Assembly: GCF_014117425.1 (NCBI RefSeq)
Contig: NZ_CP059727.1
Span: 1-18,722 of the forward strand
DNA from: Bartonella sp. HY038
Lineage (GTDB): Bacteria > Pseudomonadota > Alphaproteobacteria > Rhizobiales > Rhizobiaceae
Direction: 5' to 3'
DNA: 18,722 nucleotides
The notes under the pieces are model-generated. The model worked only from the letters and a program-made list of their open reading frames with translations, did no database searches and had not been told where the DNA came from. This document shows, piece by piece, positions 5,605 through 13,923 of this stretch (its first letter is position 1; every line of letters starts with the position of its first letter). The translations under genes and the position numbers were made by a program.

Positions 5605-8600
5605 CTAAACAATGATCTGCTGATTTTGTATCAATGTATTCAAATCAGTTTGAACATTGATTAGTGTTAAAATATCAGCCGAAGCAAATTGGTTGCCATT
5701 ACCATCAATATCAACTGAAATAATCGTATTATTGCCTTGCTGTTGAACGGTAATATAATCTGAAAGTTGGCTAACCCCAGACTGATAACCAATTAACAAG
5801 CCCGAAAGATCAATACGATCGGCATTGGCATTGCTATTAAAATCACCAACGGTAAAGCCATTTGCAATATCATGTCCGTTTCCGCCAGTTGCATCGGTCA
5901 AATCAATGCGTTCATAGATCAAGGTATGATGACCATTATGGTTTAAATTAAAGGTATCATTGCCACCACGACCATTAAAATAATTATCTTGATCATTGCC
6001 CGTAAAGGTATCATTACCGTTACCCCCGGCTACACCTTCAATGTTTTTCAACATAACAGTATTAAAACCGGTATTTTGATAAGTTGTTTTACTCAAATCT
6101 ACATTAATGGCGGTAGTACCTGCCAATTTAAAGTCGATAATATCAACGCCGCCGGTTGCGCTCCATTCTTTTTGACCATGAACCACCGTCCAACCACCGC
6201 CACCATCATATTTATCAGTGCCTTTGGTTGCATAAAAAGTATCATTATAACCCGTGCCAACAATACCATTACCAAGATTAGCGTTTTTAGAACTATCGCC
6301 TTTTTCAGCTGTTAACACATGAGCTTCATAGGCTTCACCAGCTGTAAATCCACCCCATGCATCATTAACCGTGGAGTCAATATTAGCACTTTGACCTTTT
6401 ACATTACGTAATAACTTAACTGAATAAGTCTCATTTGGATCAAGACCATAAAAGTTTACAATACCGGATGTGTCACTTGTTTGATTACCCGATTGCGGAT
6501 TGATAATCTGCGAAGCAACAAGATGCCCTTTAGAGTCATAGAGTTGAATGGTATTTCCAAGCAGCGAGTTAATACCTTCCTGATCAAGAATGCGGAAATG
6601 TAAAGCCGTCCCCTTTGCTATTTCGGTGTGATTGCGGATAATTTCGGTATTGCCTTGTTGGGTAAAGATCATAAGGTCTTGCGAGCCATCCCAATTAACA
6701 TCAGCAACAACAGCACCAGTTACAGCATCGGTTTTGCCAGGGCTTTTATGAGCATTAACACTACCATTAACACCAATTGTATTATTGTCACCAAGCAAGT
6801 TAGAGGTACTAAAACTATTACCACTAGAAGAAGAATTATTGGTGTAAAGATTAACCGTACCGGTAGTGCCTGCCTGCGTCACACCATTGCCAGCTGCATA
6901 GGCAGGCAATTCAATAATATCCATTTTGCCATCGCCATTCCAGTCAACAGCAATAGAAGGACCACCTTGTAAACTATCACCCAACCAATGAATATTATTG
7001 GCCGTACCAATACCATTTGGAGCGGTCGAGCCTAGATTTCCCTTTCCATCATTATAAAGAATACGACTTTCATATTCAGAATGACCATTTTCTGCCTTGC
7101 CGCGGCCAATAAACAAATCCATAAAGCCATCGCCATTAAAGTCGGCCCAAGTCATAGAAATGGCATTACTTATCGTTTCATTGGCTAGACCGGTGTTTTG
7201 GAATACGCCATTAATGATCTGGCTGGTTGAATAGCCATCTTTTCCATCGCTTGAAACAACAACTAAACGCTGTTGGTCATTACTCATGCGGCGTATATCG
7301 GCTGTGCCACTGCCCAATTTGCTATAACCGCTAACACCATGAAAAACGAGATCAACATTACCGTCATTATTTAAATCAACGCCAGAAATTTCTGGTCCAG
7401 GTTGCGCATTATTTGCATTGGTTGAGGATTTAAAGTTTGATGGTCCTGATCGCGAATTGGTGAAGTTCTGATCTTTTACCAATGATTGCACATTACCATT
7501 AATATTTCTAACGATTTGACTGTCCCAAGTACGATTGGAACTGTAGCCAGTGCCTGGGGCAGTTACTGAGCCAGATCTACCTGGAGCAATATTTCCGTAA
7601 GCAATATCTGCAAAGCCATTGCCATTTTTATCAAAACCAATAACGCCGGCATATTGTGACAAAACGTTAGCAGCCGGATTGGAATCGACCTTATTTCTAT
7701 ATTGGCTACCAATTTGATATGAAAGATAAACATTATTTCCAATGTTGTAATACATTTGCTGACCAGTCTCAGCATTGCCATCATTAGAAACAAAATCCAT
7801 ATAACCATCACGGTTTATATCAAGCCAAGTACCATTTTGCGTGCCAGCAGTTGGTTTATTAATCGGTCCATTAATATCTTTGGCTTGTAGGTGTGTTTGC
7901 CCAAAACTACCAAAGGTTTTGCGATCTGTTGCATTTTGATCAAGTACTGTACCATTGGTGTAAATTTTCCATTGACCATTTTCACCAAGGGTCATAGCCG
8001 TTGCTTTTTCATCATCATTTGCTGCAACGACTGGTGGCTCAATAGGCGTATCAATGAATAATTCATCATTAGTATTATCTTTGACAATGATTTCGCCAGT
8101 TGCTTTGTGAAGAGCTGCTTCAACCTCATAGCGGCCTTCTGGCAAAGCATCGCTATCTGGAATTTGCAAAGACCAAGTCATTTTAGCCTGATCAACAACA
8201 ATGGCACCATTGGCTGAGCTATAAGTCTTACCATTAACAGTGACAGTGACATATTCTGTTGGCAGCAATTCAAAGCCAATTTCACCGGTAAGAATAGGCG
8301 TATAATCATCCGTTGTTAAAGGGTCTACCGTTATCGATAATTCAACATGGACATTAAAATTTTCTGATGGCGTACCAGTAAGTGAAGCTGCATTTTCTAC
8401 CACTGCGGTAAAATGATGGGTTTGTGCATTTTCCAAGACGCCTGGCACATCATAAGACCAAGTCCCATCGGGATTAACTGTTGCGTAGCCAATTAATTGG
8501 CGCTCTTGGTAAATTGCTAATTTATTGGCACCACCAAAGGGGCTTTGAAAGAAATCACTACTGACTTTACCATTTAAGGTAATTGTGCGGTCATCCGTTG

Positions 8601-9087
8601 TTGATCCAGAGAGCAAATTACCCGTAATCGGCCCGACATTATCCGTAAAACTATCAATGCTTGCTGTTGCCGTTGGATCAGCTAGAGCTTGAAAAGTGTC
8701 GGTTATAGGATTAGTGTCATTTCCTGGTGTACCACCAGTAACAAATGTTAAATAACTAGTACCAAGCTTTAAAGCGACACCAGCAGATGCGAAATCGAAT
8801 GACCATAAGCCGTTTGCTTGATTGAAAATACCATTTATAATAACATTTTGACCTTGATCATTTTCGGCAATAAGTACAGGATACTCTGCAGACCCAAGAC
8901 CGCTAACCGAATACCACAAGATTGGTTTTGTGCTGACAAAATAACCTGATTTTAAAACACCATCAGGATCGCTGTGTCCCTTATAGTCGAATATAGTTGT
9001 ACTATTTGAAATATTATTGGATTGTTCCCCTATCGATGTAGCTTCTTTAGCAGTATTGCTATCAAAAATATAAAAATTATTTGGCAT
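5605..9087 (-). CDS. Large secreted FG-GAP/RTX protein with type I secretion C-terminus (paralogue 2)
   Basis: A 1160-residue protein. Residues 33-125 are a module (YKGHSDPDGVLKSG to VTGGTPGND) shared with the upstream paralogue, followed by two Ig-like domains (about 140-250 and 260-345). Next comes an FG-GAP/VCBS region (about 365-830) with six Ca2+-loop motifs: DINRDGYMD, DKNGNGFAD, DLNNDGNVD, DFNGDGFMD, DWNGDGKMD, DVNWDGSQD. An ASPIC/UnbV-like segment (ALHFRILDQEGINSLLGNTI, up to about 910) and an RTX block (GGNGNDTFTG, GRGGNDTFNL, about 1021-1047) follow. The final 70 residues (DRIDLSGLLIGY to the terminal QNQQIIV) are typical of the VCA0849-type secretion target domain. No Sec signal is present. 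Export to the surface or medium by a type I system not found here is expected; the role is probably adhesion or matrix, unproven. The start is ATG at 9087 with a weak GGGG site. Unlike its paralogue it lacks the MxRRFLSP N-terminus. Confidence 0.85.
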   Translation of the reverse strand: MPNNFYIFDSNTAKEATSIGEQSNNISNSTTIFDYKGHSDPDGVLKSGYFVSTKPILWYSVSGLGSAEYPVLIAENDQGQNVIINGIFNQANGLWSFDFASAGVALKLGTSYLTFVTGGTPGNDTNPITDTFQALADPTATASIDSFTDNVGPITGNLLSGSTTDDRTITLNGKVSSDFFQSPFGGANKLAIYQERQLIGYATVNPDGTWSYDVPGVLENAQTHHFTAVVENAASLTGTPSENFNVHVELSITVDPLTTDDYTPILTGEIGFELLPTEYVTVTVNGKTYSSANGAIVVDQAKMTWSLQIPDSDALPEGRYEVEAALHKATGEIIVKDNTNDELFIDTPIEPPVVAANDDEKATAMTLGENGQWKIYTNGTVLDQNATDRKTFGSFGQTHLQAKDINGPINKPTAGTQNGTWLDINRDGYMDFVSNDGNAETGQQMYYNIGNNVYLSYQIGSQYRNKVDSNPAANVLSQYAGVIGFDKNGNGFADIAYGNIAPGRSGSVTAPGTGYSSNRTWDSQIVRNINGNVQSLVKDQNFTNSRSGPSNFKSSTNANNAQPGPEISGVDLNNDGNVDLVFHGVSGYSKLGSGTADIRRMSNDQQRLVVVSSDGKDGYSTSQIINGVFQNTGLANETISNAISMTWADFNGDGFMDLFIGRGKAENGHSEYESRILYNDGKGNLGSTAPNGIGTANNIHWLGDSLQGGPSIAVDWNGDGKMDIIELPAYAAGNGVTQAGTTGTVNLYTNNSSSSGNSFSTSNLLGDNNTIGVNGSVNAHKSPGKTDAVTGAVVADVNWDGSQDLMIFTQQGNTEIIRNHTEIAKGTALHFRILDQEGINSLLGNTIQLYDSKGHLVASQIINPQSGNQTSDTSGIVNFYGLDPNETYSVKLLRNVKGQSANIDSTVNDAWGGFTAGEAYEAHVLTAEKGDSSKNANLGNGIVGTGYNDTFYATKGTDKYDGGGGWTVVHGQKEWSATGGVDIIDFKLAGTTAINVDLSKTTYQNTGFNTVMLKNIEGVAGGNGNDTFTGNDQDNYFNGRGGNDTFNLNHNGHHTLIYERIDLTDATGGNGHDIANGFTVGDFNSNANADRIDLSGLLIGYQSGVSQLSDYITVQQQGNNTIISVDIDGNGNQFASADILTLINVQTDLNTLIQNQQIIV

Positions 9088-9167
9088 ATAATTTCCCCGA
9101 TTTAATAAGTATTCGTAAATTTATAAATTAATTCATTGGCTTAATAAGATAAATTCTTATATTTATT

Positions 9168-9194
9168 GATTGCAGACTATAAAAGTCTGCAATC
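9168..9194 (-). terminator. Stem-loop between the two large RTX genes
   Basis: GATTGCAGACT (9168-9178) and AGTCTGCAATC (9184-9194) form a perfect 11-bp stem with a five-base loop, 10 bases after the stop of the 9205-12648 gene. The downstream minus-strand sequence is A-rich rather than T-rich, so strict termination is doubtful; partial termination or protection of the mRNA end is as likely. The stem core is shared with the hairpin at 5571-5596. Confidence 0.5.
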
Positions 9195-9204
9195 AATTCT
9201 TTTA

Positions 9205-12200
9205 TTAAACAATGATCTGTTGATTTTGTATCAAAGTATTCAAATCGGTCTGAACATTGGTGAGGGTTAAAATGTCAGCAGACGCAAATTGGTTGCCATT
9301 ACCATCAAGATCGACAGAAATTACGGTATTGCTACCTTGTTGGCGGACACTGATAAAGTCAGAAATATTGCTGGTTCCTGCTTGATAACCAATCAATAGT
9401 CCAGAAAAATCAATTCTATCTGCATTGGCATTGGTGTTAAAATTACCAACAGTAAAGCCATTGGCAATATCATTGCCATTACCACCAGTTGCGTCAGTCA
9501 TATCAATACGTTCATAAAGCAAAGTATGATGGTTGCTATTAAATAGATTGAATGTGTCGTTACCGCCACGGCCATTAAATACGTTGTTACCACTATTGCC
9601 TGAGAAGGTATCATTACCATTACCACCAGCAATGCCTTCAATATTCTTAAGCATAACGGTGTTAAAGCCGGTATTTTGATAGCCTGTCTTGCTTAAATCA
9701 ACATTAAGCGCTGTGTTGCCAGCAAGTTTAAAGTCAACAATATCTACACCGCCAGTAGCTGACCATTGTTTTTGACCGTTGATGATATCCCAACCACCGG
9801 CACCATCATAAAGCTTGGTGCCTTTGGTAACATAGAATGTATCATTATAACCGGTACCAACAACACCATTGCCAATATTCGCATTATTGACATCGGTTCC
9901 ACGTTCGGTAGTCAAAACATGGGCTTCATTGGCGGCACCTGGCGTGAAGCCACCCCAAGCAGCATTATTGTCTTCGCTAATGTGGGCCGATGAACCGTTA
10001 ACATTGCGTAATATTTTAACAGAGTAGGTTTCGTTGCTATCTAAGCCATAAAAATGCACGATACCGCTAGTATCGCTAGTCTGATTACCTGATTGTGGAT
10101 TAATAATCTGTGCTGCAACCAATTTGCCGGTTGAATCATATAGCTGTACAGTATTGCCAAGCAAAGAATTGATGCCCTGTCCATCGAGAATACGGAAGTG
10201 CAAAGCTGTGCCATTGGCAATAACATTTTTATTTTGGATAACTTCAACATGGCCTTGTTGAGTAAATGCCATTAAATCAACAGAACCATTCCAATCCAAA
10301 TCAGCAGCAATAGCACCGGTCACAAAATCTTTCTTACTGCCGGTTGAACTGCCATTATTTACCGTGCCATTCACACCAATAGTGTTATTACCACCCAATA
10401 AATTGGATGTTTCAAAGTTGATAACACCATTAAGCGATACATTTCTATGAAGGTTGATAGCGCCAGTATTGCCAGCCTCGGTCATACCATTGCCATTACC
10501 ATAACCGGGTAAAGCAATAATATCCATTTTGCCATCACCGTCCCAGTCAACAGCGATAGATGCACCACTTTGCAAGCTATCACCTAACCAATGGACATTA
10601 TTAGCCGTACCAACACCATTTGGTGAGGTAGAACCAAGGTTACCATTGCCATCATTAAATAAAATACGGCTTTCATAAGCCGAATGACCATTAACGGCAG
10701 CACCTCGGCCTAGGAATAAATCCATATTACCATCGCCGTTAAAATCGGCCCATGTCATAGAAATCGCATTGCCAAGTGCCGCATTGGCTGAAGCATTATT
10801 CTGAAATACATTTTCAATAATTTGCTTGGTACCATAAGTACCATTGCCATTATTAGACACAACAACAAGACGCTGTTGATTGGAACTCATTGCACCACTT
10901 GTTGTTACATTAGCGCCATTAACACCGTGGTAAACAAGATCAACTGTTCCATCATTATTAAGATCAACGCCTGAAATTTCAGCCCCTGCCTGCGCATTGC
11001 GGCCATTGGTATCTACAAAATTTTTGTCTTTTACCATACCATTTAAGGAAGCATTCGGATTGGTAACAATTTGACTATTATAGGTAGTAAGCGATTGACC
11101 CGCACCGGTCGTATTGCGTACAGAACCAGATTTTCCAGGTGTAATTGTACCATATGCAATGTCTGAATAACCATTACCATTACGGTCGAAACCAACTACA
11201 CCACCATATTCCGACATAGTATTGGCTGCTGGATTAAAGTCAGCAGTATTTCTATTAGAACCACCAACTTGATAATTATAATAGCCGGTGGTTGAATAAG
11301 GAGTATTGGCCTTCATATAGATCTGCGCACCATTGGCGCCATTGCCATCGGTAGCGACAAAATCCATTTTGCCATCACGATTAATATCTAACCAAGTACC
11401 GTTTTTTGTGCCTTGTTTACCTGTGCGTCCATCAATACTATTCAATACAATTTGACTAAATTCGCCAAAACTTGAGTTGTTAGTGGCTTTCTGGTCAAGT
11501 ACAGTACCGTTTGCAAAAATTTTCCACTGGCCATTTTCACCAAGGGTCATCGCAACAGCATGTTCTGTTTGTGAAGCAGCAATGGTAAAATCATCAATAG
11601 GAGGGGCTGCTTCAATAATATCAGCTTGCCCGCTATTGGATACAATGATTTCTCCTGTGCTTTTATGCAGTGCAGCAACAATTGGGTAATTCCCTTCGCC
11701 AAGCGCATCTTGATTAGGAATTGTTACACTCCAAGTCATATTTGCCTGATTGACGACTACTTGCCCACTGGCTGAACTATAGGTTTTACCATTGATGGTA
11801 ACGGTAATATATTCACCCGATAAAAGCTCAAAACCAATACTACCGTTTAAAACAGGGGTTGTATCTTCGGTTGATAGAGATTCAACCCCAATGGTCAAAT
11901 GAACATCAACAACAAAATTAGCCGATGGAGTACCAGTAAGTGTGGCAGCATTTTCAACGACTGCTGTAAAATTATGCACAGGTGGACTATTTTCTAAAGC
12001 ACTTGGCACAGTATAAGACCAAGTACCATTGGCATTAACTGTTGCATAACCAACAAGATGACCATCTTGGTAAATTGCTAATTTATTGGCACCATTGGCC
12101 GGGGCTTGAAAGAAATCGCTACTAACCTTACCATTTAAAGTAATTGTTCGGTCATCAGTCTGTGATCCTGATGGTAAGTTACCCGTCACAGAGCCAACAT

Positions 12201-12648
12201 TATCGGTAAAACTTTCAATCGTTGCCGTTGCTGTTGGATCAGCTAAAACTTGAAAGTCATCTGTTACAGGTTCATTATTATTACCCGGTGTACCACCGAT
12301 GACAAATGTTATAGAATTAGAACCCGTTTTTAAAACTGCACCAGCAGCAGCAAAATCAAATTTCCATAAGCCTGTCGCTTGATCCAAAACACCATTAATA
12401 AGAACATCTTGTCCTTGGGCGTTGATGCCAATAGCTACAGGATATTCTGCAGGCCCAACATTAGTCACTGAATACCATAAGATTGGTTTTGTGCTGATAA
12501 ACAAACCTGATTTCAAAACACCATCAGGATCGCTATGTCCCTTATATGTAAATGAGTTACTATAAGTTGATATATTCCTTGTCGACATTGGACTTGGAGA
12601 AGCAGCTGGTGTTGTACTAGCAACGGGTGAAAGGAATCTTCTTACCAT
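9205..12648 (-). CDS. Large secreted FG-GAP/RTX protein with type I secretion C-terminus (paralogue 1)
   Basis: A 1147-residue protein with the same layout as its downstream copy: a short N-terminus MVRRFLSPVASTTPAASPSP, the YKGHSDPDGVLKSG module (about 33-125), two Ig-like domains, an FG-GAP/VCBS region with Ca2+ loops (DINRDGKMD, DRNGNGYSD, DLNNDGTVD, DFNGDGNMD, DWDGDGKMD, DLDWNGSVD), an ASPIC/UnbV-like segment, RTX turns (GGNGNDTFSG, GRGGNDTFNL) and the type I secretion target domain ending in QNQQIIV. It starts 25 bp after the tip-adhesin stop with AAAAGG at 12657-12662 (8-base spacing) and no room for a promoter, so it should be transcribed with the pilus genes. It is probably exported and calcium-stabilised at the cell surface. 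A role in adhesion is inferred from domains and context; no catalytic motif is seen. Confidence 0.87.
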   Translation of the reverse strand: MVRRFLSPVASTTPAASPSPMSTRNISTYSNSFTYKGHSDPDGVLKSGLFISTKPILWYSVTNVGPAEYPVAIGINAQGQDVLINGVLDQATGLWKFDFAAAGAVLKTGSNSITFVIGGTPGNNNEPVTDDFQVLADPTATATIESFTDNVGSVTGNLPSGSQTDDRTITLNGKVSSDFFQAPANGANKLAIYQDGHLVGYATVNANGTWSYTVPSALENSPPVHNFTAVVENAATLTGTPSANFVVDVHLTIGVESLSTEDTTPVLNGSIGFELLSGEYITVTINGKTYSSASGQVVVNQANMTWSVTIPNQDALGEGNYPIVAALHKSTGEIIVSNSGQADIIEAAPPIDDFTIAASQTEHAVAMTLGENGQWKIFANGTVLDQKATNNSSFGEFSQIVLNSIDGRTGKQGTKNGTWLDINRDGKMDFVATDGNGANGAQIYMKANTPYSTTGYYNYQVGGSNRNTADFNPAANTMSEYGGVVGFDRNGNGYSDIAYGTITPGKSGSVRNTTGAGQSLTTYNSQIVTNPNASLNGMVKDKNFVDTNGRNAQAGAEISGVDLNNDGTVDLVYHGVNGANVTTSGAMSSNQQRLVVVSNNGNGTYGTKQIIENVFQNNASANAALGNAISMTWADFNGDGNMDLFLGRGAAVNGHSAYESRILFNDGNGNLGSTSPNGVGTANNVHWLGDSLQSGASIAVDWDGDGKMDIIALPGYGNGNGMTEAGNTGAINLHRNVSLNGVINFETSNLLGGNNTIGVNGTVNNGSSTGSKKDFVTGAIAADLDWNGSVDLMAFTQQGHVEVIQNKNVIANGTALHFRILDGQGINSLLGNTVQLYDSTGKLVAAQIINPQSGNQTSDTSGIVHFYGLDSNETYSVKILRNVNGSSAHISEDNNAAWGGFTPGAANEAHVLTTERGTDVNNANIGNGVVGTGYNDTFYVTKGTKLYDGAGGWDIINGQKQWSATGGVDIVDFKLAGNTALNVDLSKTGYQNTGFNTVMLKNIEGIAGGNGNDTFSGNSGNNVFNGRGGNDTFNLFNSNHHTLLYERIDMTDATGGNGNDIANGFTVGNFNTNANADRIDFSGLLIGYQAGTSNISDFISVRQQGSNTVISVDLDGNGNQFASADILTLTNVQTDLNTLIQNQQIIV

Positions 12649-12673
12649 GAGTGTAGCCTTTTAATTATTAATA

Positions 12674-13846
12674 CTAATAAGTTGTTGTTACTGTGAGCCT
12701 ATCCTTATAGGTACCAACCACACGCTCTCCTACCTCTGAAGCACGAATAACCGCTTTAACTTTTACAGATGTCTCATTGGCAGATGTTATCCCTTTATAG
12801 GTGCTACCCTCCGTAGTCCCCCATTCGGTTTGCGTATTTGGTAAATAAATGTGGTAGGGTATTGCTTTGCTGCGATCCTCAATACCATTTTCTCCAACAA
12901 AATACATTTTGCGCGCATTGACATCGCCAGATTTTCCGCCATCAATTTTAATTTCATAGGGGGCATTAACATTGCATTTAAGAGTTACCGCGCCTTCTTG
13001 ACTGAGATCATTATCAATAGCCAAATGTTCACCAAAATTAATACTGGTTGTGTTTACAGTACATCCTGCTAAAACTCTTGCCACGACTGTAAAAACTTGA
13101 GATTTAGTGGAACCGCCGGAAAAATCTGAACAACCTGCATCAATGCTAGGCCGTGGTGGTTCCGTTACAGAGCCAGACGTAAAGGCAGCACCAGACCAAG
13201 AAAAAAATGTGAATGTATTTTTATATGTTCCAACTGGGAGTTGAGCCTGTTGCGAAGGGCTAAGCTCCATTCCAATTCTCAAAGGGCCTTGAAGAGTAAT
13301 ACGAGTTACACCATCAGGTCGAGTACTACCAGCAGCGTTTGAATTCCTCGTTCGCAAATTATATGGTTTACCTTGCCCAGCTGTTCCTGTACCTAGTATT
13401 GTTGTGTTTGAAGGAACTAATCGGTTATATAATATAAAATCAACAGATTTTGTTACGTCGAGTGAACCATCTTCCCTTTGTAAATAAAGCTTTCTCGATG
13501 CATAATCGGTAGAGGAAGTAGACGAAACTCCAACGCACATATCAGCATAATAGGTGTAACCATTAACATCACTAGAGGGACCGAAAAAAGCTGACGTTTC
13601 ACAGTTGGCTACCATATCTTGCAGGTTGACAAGGGGTTGAGGATTTGTAAGAGGGTTTATATCACCAAGATCTATATTATCTGATGGTGTTTGCAAAACA
13701 CAATCTGCTAAATTTCCATCAATAGCAGCATATGATTTTGTTATAAATGATAAATTGCTAGCAGATAGGATAATAGAAAAAAAGTAAAGACAAAGCAAAA
13801 CCAATTTATATTTTGATTTATTATCTTTATGTATTAAAATATTCAT
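12674..13846 (-). CDS. Two-domain spore-coat-U-type tip adhesin of archaic chaperone-usher pilus
   Basis: A 390-residue probable tip subunit, comparable to CsuE. A hydrophobic segment (LVLLCLYFFSIILSA, about 16-30) and the likely cleavage site KSYA-AIDG near residue 41 form a signal peptide with an unusually long polar start. The N-terminal adhesin domain (about 42-235) carries LTNPQPLVNLQDMVANCETS and a Cys pair. The second, SCPU-type pilin domain (about 255-390) begins GCTVNTTSINFGEHLAIDND, contains VTLKCN, and ends in the alternating strand GTYKDRLTVTTTY. Two-domain architecture and last position in the pilus cluster fit an adhesin capping the fibre. The ribosome-binding site is purine-rich (AGGAAAGAG before ATG). 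It is separated from the usher by 77 AT-rich bases and followed after 25 bp by an RTX gene, which is unusual for Csu-like loci. Confidence 0.82.
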   Translation of the reverse strand: MNILIHKDNKSKYKLVLLCLYFFSIILSASNLSFITKSYAAIDGNLADCVLQTPSDNIDLGDINPLTNPQPLVNLQDMVANCETSAFFGPSSDVNGYTYYADMCVGVSSTSSTDYASRKLYLQREDGSLDVTKSVDFILYNRLVPSNTTILGTGTAGQGKPYNLRTRNSNAAGSTRPDGVTRITLQGPLRIGMELSPSQQAQLPVGTYKNTFTFFSWSGAAFTSGSVTEPPRPSIDAGCSDFSGGSTKSQVFTVVARVLAGCTVNTTSINFGEHLAIDNDLSQEGAVTLKCNVNAPYEIKIDGGKSGDVNARKMYFVGENGIEDRSKAIPYHIYLPNTQTEWGTTEGSTYKGITSANETSVKVKAVIRASEVGERVVGTYKDRLTVTTTY

Positions 13847-13923
13847 TTTTTCTCTTTCCTATCAACTAATATTTATTTAAAATAATAATTGTTATTTAAA
13901 TATTTATTGCATGAATGATCTTA

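Larger units (their letters stand above)
5571..12648 (-). repeat. Tandem gene duplication of about 3.5 kb
   Basis: The genes at 5605-9087 and 9205-12648 are aligned end to end with the same domain order and long near-identical stretches, including the last 20 residues (e.g. NVQTDLNTLIQNQQIIV) and the DNA around the stop codons. Similarity extends just past the stop into the ATTGCAGA hairpin stem, placing one duplication edge there. It fades only at the N-terminus, where the first 30 or so residues are unrelated. The copies have diverged at the DNA level, so the event is not recent. Confidence 0.85.

Noticed and set aside
5989..6315. Plus-strand open frames of about 60-115 residues inside the RTX, usher and pilin genes
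   Set aside because: They are antisense shadows of strongly supported minus-strand genes, lacking ribosome-binding sites and domain content.
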